A stretch of DNA of 64,000 bases from Falsihalocynthiibacter sp042445055 (GTDB lineage: Bacteria; Pseudomonadota; Alphaproteobacteria; Rhodobacterales; Rhodobacteraceae): the NCBI RefSeq assembly GCF_042445055.1, contig NZ_CP170339.1, positions 2,108,001 through 2,172,000 of the forward strand. Reading direction: 5' to 3'. This document shows positions 1-9,385 of this stretch, piece by piece. The notes beneath the pieces are model-generated. The model searched no databases, had not been told where the DNA came from, and was given only the letters and a program-made list of their open reading frames with translations. The number at the start of each line of letters is the position of its first letter. Position 1 is the stretch's first letter. Both the position numbers and the translations under genes were made by a program.

Positions 1-591
1 GATAGCCGCGAGCAGAAACAGAGGCGTTTGCGCGGACATCCCCTCGCCCCCACGACGCAGAGCCTCGGCCCCGAAAATCAGCGTCGGCATATACATTGGC
101 AACACGAGGATCGACAATAGAAGCCCCCCACGTTTAAGCCCTACAGTCACCGCCGCCCCGAAAGTGCCGATAATTGAGAGCGCAGGCGTACCAACGATCA
201 GCGTCCCAACCAGCCATACAAACGACTCGCTCGGCATATTCAACAGCACTGCCAATACGGGTGCGGCCAATGTGAGTGGCACGCCGGTTGTCGCCCAATG
301 CGCCATAGCCTTGATCGCCACCACGCCTTCGAGCGGCAAGGGAGAGGTCGCCATCAGATCCAGCGATCCATCCTCATAATCCAGCGCAAAGATACGATCG
401 AGCGAGAGTAGGCACGCAAGAAGCGCTCCAACCCACAGGATTCCGGGCGCAATGATGCGAAGCATATCGGTCTGCGGCCCCACACCCAGCGGCACCAGCG
501 TGACAACAATCAAAAAGAACGCCAGGCCAAGCCCAAAGCCCCCGCCCGCGCGCAACGAAAGTCGAATATCTCGCCAGAAAAGCGCTCTCAT
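1..591 (-). CDS. ccmB: CcmB, heme exporter permease (3' end cut by window edge)
   Basis: Membrane subunit of the CcmAB ABC transporter of system I cytochrome c maturation, which works with CcmC to release holo-CcmE in the inner membrane. 197 codons are visible, beginning MRALFWRDIRLSLRAGGGFG; the family is about 218 residues, so only the last ~20 are missing. Hydrophobic segments follow at about residues 20-40 and 50-65, and in most of the second half. The CcmB-like central stretch LDRIFALDYEDGSLDLM is present. The start ATG at 589-591 overlaps the ccmA stop in an ATGA junction, so the two are translationally coupled. Recognised from sequence and context with ccmA. Confidence 0.93.
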   Translation of the reverse strand, partial: MRALFWRDIRLSLRAGGGFGLGLAFFLIVVTLVPLGVGPQTDMLRIIAPGILWVGALLACLLSLDRIFALDYEDGSLDLMATSPLPLEGVVAIKAMAHWATTGVPLTLAAPVLAVLLNMPSESFVWLVGTLIVGTPALSIIGTFGAAVTVGLKRGGLLLSILVLPMYMPTLIFGAEALRRGGEGMSAQTPLFLLAAI

Positions 592-1208
592 ATGAACGCC
601 TCGTCAAAGGCTTCGTCGCTCGTTTGCGGCGCTTTGTAAGGCCCAAGCTCCAGCACATCCGCGCCAAAGCCCAAATCGATATGCGTGGCGATTACGGCGA
701 CGCCTCCTTTGGCCAGATGGGACTGAACCGCAGACGCAAAAAGCGCGGTACTGTCGCGATCAAGCGAGATTGTCGGCTCGTCCATCACCCAGATCGGGCG
801 CTCCGTCACCAACATCCGCGCCAGCCCAAGGCGGCGTTTTTGTCCCGCCGAAAGCGTCTGTGCGGGGCGATTTGCCAGCGATGTAAGGTTCATTTTCTCA
901 AGCGCTGCGTCAAAAGAGTTGGTACCGAACACCTGCGCCCAGAACCCGAGATTTTCGGCGACAGTCAGCGTTGGTTTTACCCCATCAGCGTGAGAGGCAT
1001 AGGCAATGCTATCGGGGCCCGCAGTGCATTCGATACTGCCTGAAACGGCTGGTTGAAGGCCCGCCAATGTACGCAGGAGCGTTGTCTTACCGATACCGTT
1101 CGGACCGCGCAGAAAGAGAGCTTGTCCCTCGTCCAGCGCAAATGAAACATCCGCCAAGATCGCGACGCCGCCGCGCTGTACCGAGAGATTTTCGACCCGT
1201 AAAATCAT
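588..1208 (-). CDS. ccmA: CcmA, heme exporter ATP-binding protein
   Basis: ATPase of the CcmABCD complex for cytochrome c biogenesis; ATP hydrolysis releases CcmE-heme from CcmC. The 206 residues are a single small ABC domain, the usual length for CcmA. Walker A is GPNGIGKTT near residue 35, the signature is LSAGQKRRLGLARM near residue 119, and Walker B is WVMDEPT. The ATG at 1206-1208 gives MILRVENLSVQRGG, a normal N-terminus. It lies just downstream of the Mth938-domain gene on the same strand and overlaps ccmB by 4 bases. ccmI, needed later in the same pathway, is about 25 kb away at 26489. Confidence 0.95.
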   Translation of the reverse strand: MILRVENLSVQRGGVAILADVSFALDEGQALFLRGPNGIGKTTLLRTLAGLQPAVSGSIECTAGPDSIAYASHADGVKPTLTVAENLGFWAQVFGTNSFDAALEKMNLTSLANRPAQTLSAGQKRRLGLARMLVTERPIWVMDEPTISLDRDSTALFASAVQSHLAKGGVAVIATHIDLGFGADVLELGPYKAPQTSDEAFDEAFI

Positions 1209-1272
1209 GTGAAAATGGGTAGCCTATCCTGCACAAAAGAAAAAGAAATTTCCACGTGCCTGGATCAGGAGC

Positions 1273-1626
1273 TTATACAGGAAGAACCGCAAGCCCGATG
1301 CGCCGCCCTTCGGACAAGAGCACGTTATAGGTGCGGCAGGCGGTGGGCGTGGCCATCAACTCGACGCCGATATTCTCGGCCTCAAGCGCCTCTCGCACAC
1401 CTTCGGGCAGTGCTGCGATATCCTGACCGACTCCAACAAAGAGTACGTCAATATCCCCCGCCGCAGTGATCAGCGGGGCGAGGTCATCGAACCCTTTCCA
1501 TGTGATCCGACCACTTGGCAAAAGCGCAAGCGGGCCTTCGTGGACTTCGCCCTCGACACGGAAAAATCCGGGGCCATAGCCGTCAACGGGCACGACATCG
1601 CCATATGTAACTTCGTTAAATTTCAT
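1273..1626 (-). CDS. Mth938-like domain protein (DUF498/NDUFAF3-like)
   Basis: 117-residue cytosolic protein of the Mth938 superfamily. The eukaryotic relative NDUFAF3 assists respiratory complex I assembly; the bacterial role is not firmly known. The start is taken at MKFNEVTYGD (ATG 1624-1626), where the domain begins; a 23-residue upstream extension lies within the preceding terminator and is unlikely to be translated. Typical features are GPGFFRVEGEVHEGPLALLP followed by WKGFDDLAPL and a central LFVGVGQ strand. It sits between secF and ccmA on the same strand. A strong terminator separates it from secF, so it probably heads its own unit leading into ccmAB. Confidence 0.85.
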   Translation of the reverse strand: MKFNEVTYGDVVPVDGYGPGFFRVEGEVHEGPLALLPSGRITWKGFDDLAPLITAAGDIDVLFVGVGQDIAALPEGVREALEAENIGVELMATPTACRTYNVLLSEGRRIGLAVLPV

Positions 1627-1668
1627 GGGGTCGTTGTAACCTTTTGCGAAGGGAGCAGCAAGACATCC

Positions 1669-1708
1669 CAAAAACAAAGCGCGGCGCAAACTCAATGTTG
1701 CGCCGCGC
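1669..1708 (-). terminator. Rho-independent terminator after secF
   Basis: A perfect 11-bp GC-rich stem (GCGCGGCGCAA pairing with TTGCGCCGCGC) around an 8-base loop spans 1679-1708. Read on the minus strand it is followed at once by TTTGTTTTT. It lies 24 bases beyond the secF stop and before the Mth938 gene, so it should end the yajC-secD-secF transcript. Confidence 0.88.
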
Positions 1709-1731
1709 CGAACTAGGTTATTTGTAGGCGT

Positions 1732-2700
1732 TTACGCCTGTGCTTCTTGGGTGGTTGGCGCGTCCGGATTGTTGCCCTCTTTGGACCAATCCCGCTTTAC
1801 ACCCAACTTTAATAGAACCGCCGAAGCAACAAACACCGAGCTATATGTACCGACAATGACGCCCCAGATCATGGCAAACACAAAGCCACGGATCACATCG
1901 CCACCCAGAATAAACAGTGAGATTAGCGCGATGAGTGTAGTCACCGATGTCATCATTGTACGGCTGAGCGTTTCGTTGATGGACTGGTTCAAAACATCCC
2001 GAAGCGGCTTTTTCTTGTAGCGGCGCAGGTTTTCACGAACGCGGTCAAACACCACCACGGTATCGTTCAACGAGTAACCGACAATCGTCAGAAGTGCCGC
2101 GATGATCGCGAGGTCAAACTTGATTTGAAGTACGCTGAACACCCCAATCGTAAGCAGAACGTCATGCACAAGTGCCGTGACCGCTCCGACAGAGAACTGC
2201 CACTCAAACCGAAGCCAGATATAGAACAGAACCGCCGCAATCGCCACGACAACCGCAAGTATGGCCGTCTGAACCAGCTCTCCCGACACCTTCGGCCCGA
2301 CTGAGGTTACCTCTGGGAAAGTCAGTGAACTGTCCGTGGCAAGGAGCGCCTCCTTAACGCTTGTGATCATTTCAATCGATACGCTCTCCGCGCCCTCTTG
2401 GGCTTGAATTCGGATTTGCGCGGCGTGTTGATCTGGGTTGGTCGGATCGAAAATCTCGGTGATCGAAACATCGCCAAGATTTAGCGGCGTTAGTGCATCG
2501 CGGTACGCGCCGACATCCACAGCGACTTCGGAGTCGGTGCGGATGGTTGTGCCGCCCTTAAAGTCGATCCCGAAATTCAGCCCCATCACAAAGAACAAGA
2601 TAACCGAAGCCACAACCGCAAGCGATGACATGCCGAGAGTTATCTTGGTTGTCGAAAAGAAGTCCCAGTGACTATCTTTGGGTACAAGTTTCAAACGCAT
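1732..2700 (-). CDS. secF: SecF, protein translocase subunit
   Basis: Inner-membrane partner of SecD; the SecDF complex uses the proton gradient to pull secreted proteins through SecYEG from the periplasmic side. 322 residues, normal size. An N-terminal membrane helix (about 20-45) leads into the diagnostic LNFGIDFKGGT. A periplasmic P1-like part follows, then five membrane segments, with the conserved VGYSLNDTVVVFDRVREN in the second half. The ATG at 2698-2700 lies 2 bases past the secD stop, so the two are coupled. The tail is charged and ends in a short acidic/polar run. Confidence 0.97.
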   Translation of the reverse strand: MRLKLVPKDSHWDFFSTTKITLGMSSLAVVASVILFFVMGLNFGIDFKGGTTIRTDSEVAVDVGAYRDALTPLNLGDVSITEIFDPTNPDQHAAQIRIQAQEGAESVSIEMITSVKEALLATDSSLTFPEVTSVGPKVSGELVQTAILAVVVAIAAVLFYIWLRFEWQFSVGAVTALVHDVLLTIGVFSVLQIKFDLAIIAALLTIVGYSLNDTVVVFDRVRENLRRYKKKPLRDVLNQSINETLSRTMMTSVTTLIALISLFILGGDVIRGFVFAMIWGVIVGTYSSVFVASAVLLKLGVKRDWSKEGNNPDAPTTQEAQA

Positions 2701-2702
2701 GA

Positions 2703-4370
2703 TTATACCTCAATCGCTTTGGGACGTTTGCGCTCAAACCATGTGACAATGATCAGGCGTGTGACAAAAATTGCGGTAAAGACGGATGTCATAATCCCGA
2801 TACCCAACGTAATGGCGAACCCTTTGACAGGGCCAGAACCCATCGCAAACAGGATAACCGCTGTCAGAAGTGTGGTGATGTTGGCATCCACAATAGCGCT
2901 CAGAGCTTTTTCATAGCCAAGCTCAATAGCGCGAACGGGGCCACGTTTGGCCTTTAATTCCTCACGGATACGCTCGAACACAAGCACGTTGGCATCCACT
3001 GCCATACCGATGGTCAGAACTATCCCCGCAATACCCGGAAGCGTTAGCGTGGCACCCAAGAGGCTCAGGATACCGAAGATCAGGCCGACGTTGATGATAA
3101 GCGCGATATTCGCGAAGAAACCAAACAGGCCATAGGATAGAACCATAAAGATCAGCACACCCGCGAACGCGATGATACACGCGATGCGCCCCGCGTCGAT
3201 GCTGTCTTGGCCCAACTCTGGCCCGACGGTGCGTTCTTCAAGGAAGGTCATCTTGGCTGGCAACGCCCCTGCGCGCAGCAAGATCGCCATGCGAGTGGTT
3301 TCGGCAATGTCGAAGTTGCCGGTGATAATGCCAGAACCACCTGGAATGTGGCTTTGGATTGTTGGCGCTGAAATCACTTCGTCGTCCAGTACAATCGCAA
3401 ATGGGGAACCGATATTGTCGCGTGTGTAGTCACCGAATGCCCGCGAACCGTGCCCGTTGAACGTAAAGCTCACGGCGGGGCGGCCGTTCTGATCAAAGCT
3501 TGGCTGCGCATTTGTCAGCTCTTCGCCTGTCACCACGGGGCGTGTTTCGACGATATAGTAAACACCCTCTTCATCAACAGAGGGCAGAACCTCGGTGCGC
3601 GAGTCTGTCCGCTCATCAGGGCCACTTGCGCGCCCCACGACGGGGCGGAACTCTAGTTTCGCTGTTGAGCCGATAAGCTCTTTCAACTCTTCTGCCGAGC
3701 CAATTCCCGGCACCTGAATGAGGATACGGTCGTCGCCCGAACGTTGAATTGTAGGTTCGCGTGTACCAGCGGCATCAACGCGGTTGCGCACGATTTCAAG
3801 CGATGTCGCCATCGTGCGTTGATCTGTGGCAATCCGCTCTGCTTCGGACAGGGCAACGATAACGGTGTCCCCCTCGCCGCGCACTTCCAGATCGCTATGA
3901 CCCAAATTCGTAAGACTAACAACGGGTTGCGCCAATTCCTTCACAACATCGACAGCCGTCTGAAGGCCCTCTGGCTTGTTGATCTGGACGTGCAATTCAC
4001 CTGCGGGCGCATCTTTTACCTGACGCACACCGCCAATGACATCGCTTTCGACACGCAAGGCATCGCGCACGTCGGGCCACATGCCCTCCATCCGCGATTC
4101 ATATACTTCTGCAAGGTTTACCTGCGCCAGCAAGTGCGCCCCGCCCCGAAGGTCGAGGCCAAGATTGACCAGATGTGACGGAAGGAAGTCGGGCCAAAGT
4201 CCGACATCCTCTTGATTTTCAGGGGTGTTGAACCCTGCTTCAATCGCCGAAACGGCATCATTATGTCGTTCCACCCGTGGATAAAACCCGTTGGGAAGCG
4301 CAAGGACCAATCCGAGGATACACAACCCCCAGATTACGATCCGCTTCCATAAAGCGATAGTCAGCATCAT
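2703..4370 (-). CDS. secD: SecD, protein translocase subunit
   Basis: Large subunit of SecDF, with six membrane helices and a large periplasmic region that grips emerging preproteins. 555 residues, typical of alphaproteobacteria. An N-terminal helix (residues 7-25) precedes the signature LGLDLRGGAHLLAQV. The base domain has DAAGTREPTIQRSG, and the C-terminal membrane block includes GMAVDANVLVFERIREE. Two ATGs occur in tandem at 4370 and 4367. The upstream AGGCGGAA on the minus strand sits only 2 bases from the first but 5 from the second, so the second may be the real start. It is followed 2 bases later by secF. Confidence 0.97.
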   Translation of the reverse strand: MMLTIALWKRIVIWGLCILGLVLALPNGFYPRVERHNDAVSAIEAGFNTPENQEDVGLWPDFLPSHLVNLGLDLRGGAHLLAQVNLAEVYESRMEGMWPDVRDALRVESDVIGGVRQVKDAPAGELHVQINKPEGLQTAVDVVKELAQPVVSLTNLGHSDLEVRGEGDTVIVALSEAERIATDQRTMATSLEIVRNRVDAAGTREPTIQRSGDDRILIQVPGIGSAEELKELIGSTAKLEFRPVVGRASGPDERTDSRTEVLPSVDEEGVYYIVETRPVVTGEELTNAQPSFDQNGRPAVSFTFNGHGSRAFGDYTRDNIGSPFAIVLDDEVISAPTIQSHIPGGSGIITGNFDIAETTRMAILLRAGALPAKMTFLEERTVGPELGQDSIDAGRIACIIAFAGVLIFMVLSYGLFGFFANIALIINVGLIFGILSLLGATLTLPGIAGIVLTIGMAVDANVLVFERIREELKAKRGPVRAIELGYEKALSAIVDANITTLLTAVILFAMGSGPVKGFAITLGIGIMTSVFTAIFVTRLIIVTWFERKRPKAIEV

Positions 4371-4413
4371 TTCCGCCTGTTTTTAGTCAATCGTATTATC
4401 GGCCTGCTTGTTC

Positions 4414-4734
4414 TTATTTTGCAGGTTCAGTCTTGTTCAGAACTTGAGCGATTGTCGATTGAACAACGCGCACTTTAACGCCCTCAGCCAATTCAACTTC
4501 GATTTCGTTGTTGTCTTTGACTTTGGTTACTTTGCCGATCAACCCGCCTTGTGTGACCACTTGGTCACCACGGTGAAGCGCTTCGACCATAGCTTTGTGC
4601 TCTTTGATCTTCTTTTGCTGTGGGCGGATCATGAGGAAATACATAATCGCAAAAATCGCGATAAGTGGCAAAAATTGCAGTACAGCGCCAGAAGAAGATC
4701 CAGCGGCTTGGGCGTAGGCAGGCGTTACGAACAT
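4414..4734 (-). CDS. yajC: YajC, preprotein translocase subunit
   Basis: Small single-pass membrane protein that associates with SecDF. 106 residues; the membrane helix at about 19-38 (LQFLPLIAIFAIMYFLMIRP) ends in the family-typical RPQQKK, followed by the soluble region MVEALHRGDQVVTQGGLIGKV. The ATG at 4732-4734 has AAGGA upstream on the minus strand. It is the first gene of the yajC-secD-secF operon and lies divergent from serS. The 43 bases before secD hold no other gene. Confidence 0.96.
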   Translation of the reverse strand: MFVTPAYAQAAGSSSGAVLQFLPLIAIFAIMYFLMIRPQQKKIKEHKAMVEALHRGDQVVTQGGLIGKVTKVKDNNEIEVELAEGVKVRVVQSTIAQVLNKTEPAK

Positions 4735-5005
4735 TGTGTCGTCCTTTTCGTTAATTATACGGCGCTATTGCACCAAATAGCTTGGCGGGCACACTAATGC
4801 GCACCCACCATCCCCGCAAGGCGCAAATCCCGCGTTCCAACAACATAGGAAGTAGAAATGCAAACTTGGAGGGGCTATTGGCAAAACAATTAGGATACAG
4901 CCGCCAAGGCACGCTGCCTCCCCCCTTTCCCGAGCAGGCCAAAATGGTCTAAACCCCTTGGGAATCCCGAATAACCGGTGATTCACCAAACAAAGGAACG
5001 ATGAA

Positions 5006-6298
5006 ATGCACGACATTCGCCAGATACGCGAAAACCCCGCCGCTTTTGACGCCGCTATGGCGCGCCGTGGATTGTCGTCTTTGTCCGAAGAAATTCTGGC
5101 GATCGATACAGCCCGCCGCGAGAAAATCGCCGCTGCCGAGGATGCATTGGCCGCCCGCAATAAAGCCAGCAAAGAAGTTGGTGCGGCCAAAGGTCGTGGC
5201 GACGAGGCAGAGTTCGACCGCCTGCGCGCGCTGGTTGCCGAGAAAAAGGCCGAAATCGCAACTCTCGAAGAGGAAGCCAAGGCCGAGGATGCGCGCCTGC
5301 GTGATCTGCTAATGGGTTTGCCGAACGTAATTTACGATGACGTTCCAGAAGGCGCCGACGAAAACGACAACGAAGAGATTCGCAAATGGGGCACGCCGCG
5401 CGCGTTTACGTTTAAGCCCCTAGAGCACTTCGAGCTTACTGGCACCGCGGGCTCGCTGGATTTTGACACGGCGGCCAAGATCTCGGGTGCGCGTTTTGTG
5501 ATGATGAAAGGCGCGGTCGCCCGCGTCCATCGTGCATTGGCACAATTCATGATCGACACCCACGTGGATGAAAATGAATTGGCCGAGGTAAACCCGCCCG
5601 TCCTTGTGCGTGATGATGCAATGACCGGAACAGACAAATTGCCGAAGTTCGGCGATGATTCCTACCAGACGACAAACGGCTGGTGGCTCGTTCCTACGGC
5701 CGAAGTACCGCTGACCTATAGCGTTGCGGAACAAACCGTTGCCGAGGCCGAATTGCCACGCCGTATGGTTGCGCACACCCTGTGTTTCCGCTCTGAGGCG
5801 GGTTCGGCGGGGCGCGATACATCTGGTATGTTGCGTCAGCACCAATTCGAAAAAGTCGAGATGGTATCGATCGTTCACCCCGACGAATCCGACGCAGAGC
5901 TTGAGCGCATGACAAAATGCGCCGAAGGTATCCTTGAAAAACTCGGCCTGCCCTATCGCACAGTCAAACTTTGCACCGGCGACATCGGGTTTGGCGCAAA
6001 ACGGACCTACGATATCGAAGTTTGGCTTCCCGGTCAGGATACCTATCGCGAGATCAGCTCGTGCTCGACAACGGGCGATTTCCAAGCTCGTCGCATGAAC
6101 GCGCGCTTCAAACCAACAGAGGGCGGCAAGCCATCGTTTGTTCACACTCTGAACGGCTCTGGCCTTGCGGTTGGTCGTACTCTAATCGCGGTGCTTGAAA
6201 ACGGGCAGGAAGAAGACGGTTCTGTCACTTTGCCTGCGGCGCTGCATGGGTACCTTGGTGGTAAAACACGTATCACTGCCGAAGGTAAACTGGCGTAA
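5006..6298 (+). CDS. serS: Seryl-tRNA synthetase
   Basis: Cytosolic class II aminoacyl-tRNA synthetase that charges tRNA-Ser (and tRNA-Sec where present). 430 residues. An N-terminal antiparallel coiled-coil arm for the tRNA long variable loop covers roughly 27-100 (rich in A, E, K, R). The catalytic domain has motif 2 as FRSEAGSAGRDTSGMLRQHQF and motif 3 as NGSGLAVGR. The ATG follows AGGAACGATGAA. It is divergent from yajC and convergent with der; a hairpin with a U-tract lies 25 bases past its stop. Confidence 0.98.
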   Translation: MHDIRQIRENPAAFDAAMARRGLSSLSEEILAIDTARREKIAAAEDALAARNKASKEVGAAKGRGDEAEFDRLRALVAEKKAEIATLEEEAKAEDARLRDLLMGLPNVIYDDVPEGADENDNEEIRKWGTPRAFTFKPLEHFELTGTAGSLDFDTAAKISGARFVMMKGAVARVHRALAQFMIDTHVDENELAEVNPPVLVRDDAMTGTDKLPKFGDDSYQTTNGWWLVPTAEVPLTYSVAEQTVAEAELPRRMVAHTLCFRSEAGSAGRDTSGMLRQHQFEKVEMVSIVHPDESDAELERMTKCAEGILEKLGLPYRTVKLCTGDIGFGAKRTYDIEVWLPGQDTYREISSCSTTGDFQARRMNARFKPTEGGKPSFVHTLNGSGLAVGRTLIAVLENGQEEDGSVTLPAALHGYLGGKTRITAEGKLA

Positions 6299-6323
6299 AA
6301 GCTACGCGACCGTTTGAAAAGTA

Positions 6324-6363
6324 AAGCTCAAAGCCGCACTCCACGGCTTTGAGCTTTTTCTTT
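6324..6363 (+). terminator. Rho-independent terminator after serS
   Basis: An 11-bp perfect stem, GCTCAAAGCCG pairing with CGGCTTTGAGC (6326-6354), has a 7-base loop and is followed on the plus strand by TTTTTCTTT. It lies between the convergent serS and der genes. The A-run on the other side is weak, so it mainly serves serS. Confidence 0.9.
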
Positions 6364-6368
6364 GGGGG

Positions 6369-7826
6369 CTACTTGTCTGCCGCCCCTTTGCCCAAGTGCT
6401 TGCGCAGGCGTGAAGGTGTGGATTTTTTCTTGTCTTTGTATGGGTTCTGCGCCGCTTGGCTTCGCATATGAAGACGAATTGGCGTACCGGGCATATCAAA
6501 GTCGATCCGTAACCCGTTGACAAGATAGCGAGAATAACTTTCAGGCAACTTCTCTGGCAAGCTACACATCACCACAAAACCCGGCGGGCGGGTTTTCACT
6601 TGCGTCATGTAACGCAGCTTGATCCGCCGTCCTGATGGTGCGGGCGGTGGGTGTGCTTCGACCATTGCCATAAGCCAACGATTGAGCTGACTTGTGGTAA
6701 CACGGCGGTTCCAGACCTCGTGGGCCTCCATGACGGCCTTGTGAAGCCGATCCATGCCCTTGCCCGTTTTCGCGGAAATGGTCACCAACGGCGCACCACG
6801 AAGTTGCGGCAACAGACGTTCACAATCGGCACGGAGTTGTTTGAGCTTGTCTTGCTTGTCTTCTTCGGCGTCCCACTTGTTCACCGCAATCACAACGGCG
6901 CGTCCCTCGCGCTCGACAAGATCGGCAAGCTTGAGGTCCTGCGTTTCGAACGGGATCGCGGCGTCAAGCAACACGATGACCACCTCAGCAAATTTCACCG
7001 CGCGGATGCCGTCGGAAACTGAGAGTTTCTCAAGCTTTTCCTGAACTTTCGCACGTTTACGCATTCCCGCCGTATCAAAGAGGCGCACAGGAACGCCGTC
7101 CCAATCCGTCTGAACCGAGATCGCATCGCGCGTGATACCTGCTTCGGGACCTGTGAGCATACGCTCTTCGCCCAAGAGCTGATTCACCAGCGTAGATTTG
7201 CCCGCATTCGGGCGACCACAGATGGCGATTTGCAGAGGCTTGGTCTTCGTTGGGATACGTGGACCGTCGTCGCTTTCATCATCGACATCAACGTCAACTT
7301 CGGGAGCATCAGATAGGTTCTTGGCTTCCAACTCATCCGCAATCGGAAGAAGCATTTGATAAAGGTCGGGTATCCCCTCGCCGTGTTCCGCAGAAAGGCG
7401 CAGCGGCTCCCCAAGACCCAAGGAATAGGCCTCAAGCGCGCCCGACTCGCCCGCGTGTCCCTCGGCTTTGTTCGCCGCCAGAATCACATGGGCGTTTTTC
7501 TTGCGCAGGATTTCGGCAAACACGCGGTCGGTCGCCGTGACGCCAACACGCGCGTCAATCATAAACAGACAGATATCCGCCATCCCAACCGCACGTTCGG
7601 TCAGCGCACGCATCCGCCCCTGAAGGCTTTCGTCGGTTGCCTCTTCAAGGCCAGCGGTATCAATGACCGTAAAGTGTAGATCACCGATGCGCCCCGCTCC
7701 CTCGCGGAGGTCGCGCGTAACGCCTGGTTGGTCGTCAACCAAAGCCAGCCGTTTGCCAACCAAACGGTTAAACAGGGTCGACTTACCGACGTTCGGACGG
7801 CCCACAATGGCGAGGGTAAAGCTCAT
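6369..7826 (-). CDS. der: Der (EngA), ribosome-associated GTPase
   Basis: Essential double-Era-domain GTPase for 50S subunit assembly. 485 residues from the ATG at 7824-7826 (MSFTLAIVGRPNVGKST); the frame extends 13 codons upstream without a better start. G domain 1 has its P-loop at 9-16, DTAG at 56-59 and NKAE at 119-122 (Glu where NKxD is usual). An acidic linker (about 172-188) leads to G domain 2, with a second P-loop at 203-211, then DTAGMRKR and NKWD. A KH-like C-terminal domain ends in a basic tail. It is the last gene of the yfgM-like/bamB/der run. Confidence 0.97.
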   Translation of the reverse strand: MSFTLAIVGRPNVGKSTLFNRLVGKRLALVDDQPGVTRDLREGAGRIGDLHFTVIDTAGLEEATDESLQGRMRALTERAVGMADICLFMIDARVGVTATDRVFAEILRKKNAHVILAANKAEGHAGESGALEAYSLGLGEPLRLSAEHGEGIPDLYQMLLPIADELEAKNLSDAPEVDVDVDDESDDGPRIPTKTKPLQIAICGRPNAGKSTLVNQLLGEERMLTGPEAGITRDAISVQTDWDGVPVRLFDTAGMRKRAKVQEKLEKLSVSDGIRAVKFAEVVIVLLDAAIPFETQDLKLADLVEREGRAVVIAVNKWDAEEDKQDKLKQLRADCERLLPQLRGAPLVTISAKTGKGMDRLHKAVMEAHEVWNRRVTTSQLNRWLMAMVEAHPPPAPSGRRIKLRYMTQVKTRPPGFVVMCSLPEKLPESYSRYLVNGLRIDFDMPGTPIRLHMRSQAAQNPYKDKKKSTPSRLRKHLGKGAADK

Positions 7827-7939
7827 TTCATGCTCCAATGCACAGATCAGACGGGTCCGTAACACGTTTTGCGCAGAAACGAAAAGCCCCTGCGTGAAGT
7901 TAACTTGCGATAGCGGGTCTGCGCGGTACGCAATTCAGG

Positions 7940-9310
7940 TTATCTGAACGCGCGCAGCGACCCGTCTTTGGTTACTATATAGAGCGTTTGCCCTACAACA
8001 ATCGGAGCACTGGTGGCCCCACCCGGCAACTCAACCGTTGAAAGAAGCGCGCCCGTGGTCGGGTTAAACGAACGCAGTGCACCGTCGCTCGAGCCGACCC
8101 AAAGCCGCCCACCCGCAAGGACAGGTCCGTAATGCGCATAGATCGATTTGCGCTTCTTGATCTTTTCCTCAGTAAAATAAGGGAGATCAACCTTCCACAA
8201 GGTCTGACCGGTCGAGGAATTCAGCCTTACAAGCGCCGCTTGGTCGTTGATAAGGAAAACAGAGTTCCCCTCGGGCCAAACCGGTCCATAGGCGCCTTCT
8301 GTTGCTGTCCAAATGACTTCGCCGTTGTTGCGATCCACCTTGATGGTGCGCCCTGCGGCGTTTCCGGCATAGACCGAACCGCCAACAATAACAGGATCAC
8401 TCGTTATGTCGTTAAAGCCCGCATAGGCCGCACCTGCGCGTCGACCCGCGAGGGACGCACTCCAAACACGAAGGCCACCTTTGGGGAAAGTCGCGATAAT
8501 TTCACCCGAGCTAAACGGGAAAAGCGCGATATTGCTGTTCACAGAGGGCGACGCCGCGCCCAAAATACCAGAATCACTTGGCGCCGCAGCGAGTTGCCAC
8601 TGAATACGGCCATCATTGAGGTTCAGCGCCCACGCAACATTGTCGCGCGTCACTGCGTAGACCAAACCATTATAGATCGTGGGCGGACCGGAAAGAACCG
8701 CATCCAGACGCTGTGTCCAGATAGTTCCGCCAGTGGCCGCGCTCATCGCGACCAATTCGCCAAACCCTGTCGAAGCAATCAGAATATCGCCGGAAATCGC
8801 AAGGCCACCGCCCGCAGTATCATCGCGCGATTCTGTCGGAGGCGTCAGGTTCCTGCTCCAGACTTTGCCGCCATTCGTGGCGTGCGCCATCACCTGTGAG
8901 CGGCTGTCCATCGTATAGATTCGCCCACCACTCGCGACGGGGTTCGTCGAGATACGATAGCGCGCGCTATCGCCTTCTCCGATATCAACGCTCCAGAGTG
9001 GACGAAGATTCGTCCCCAATGCAGGATGCGAAATCAAATGTTGCGGAGAACCGTTGGTATGGGTCCATGAACCGTTAACGGAAGCGCGACGCGCCGCAAA
9101 CGAAGGGGCCGTAGCAACCGCTCCGCTCGCGTTCTCGGGGTTGGCCGTTGCCGACATTGGCGCGCGAATATCCAGCCGCTCGCCTTGAAGTATCTCTTCT
9201 TTGTTGCCGCATGCAGCCAAGAGCGCCGCAACAACAAAGCCCGCAATCAGACTTTTGCTCTTGCGGGGGATAACGGCGACATCGCGCGCTGTGATCGAAT
9301 TATGCACCAC
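7940..9310 (-). CDS. bamB: BamB-like outer membrane assembly lipoprotein (PQQ-type beta-propeller)
   Basis: Predicted lipoprotein of the BAM complex that inserts beta-barrel proteins in the outer membrane. 456 residues with a lipobox LLAAC at Cys34, then repeated propeller blades with W/G-rich motifs (for example GRIYTMDSRSQVMAHATNGG and GGSVYAGNAAGRTIKVDRNNG). The only start in frame near the signal is GTG at 9308-9310, giving an unusually long n-region; GAGG sits about 10 bases before it. Family BamB is about 390 residues; the extra length is mostly the N-terminal low-complexity part. It lies between the yfgM-like gene and der, the order seen in enterobacteria. Confidence 0.85.
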   Translation of the reverse strand: MVHNSITARDVAVIPRKSKSLIAGFVVAALLAACGNKEEILQGERLDIRAPMSATANPENASGAVATAPSFAARRASVNGSWTHTNGSPQHLISHPALGTNLRPLWSVDIGEGDSARYRISTNPVASGGRIYTMDSRSQVMAHATNGGKVWSRNLTPPTESRDDTAGGGLAISGDILIASTGFGELVAMSAATGGTIWTQRLDAVLSGPPTIYNGLVYAVTRDNVAWALNLNDGRIQWQLAAAPSDSGILGAASPSVNSNIALFPFSSGEIIATFPKGGLRVWSASLAGRRAGAAYAGFNDITSDPVIVGGSVYAGNAAGRTIKVDRNNGEVIWTATEGAYGPVWPEGNSVFLINDQAALVRLNSSTGQTLWKVDLPYFTEEKIKKRKSIYAHYGPVLAGGRLWVGSSDGALRSFNPTTGALLSTVELPGGATSAPIVVGQTLYIVTKDGSLRAFR

Positions 9311-9385
9311 TCAAATACCTCGAAACTCTTGGACGACCGAAACCGACCCCTTCACTGCCCCGAAAATGGGCGAGGCAATACGTTA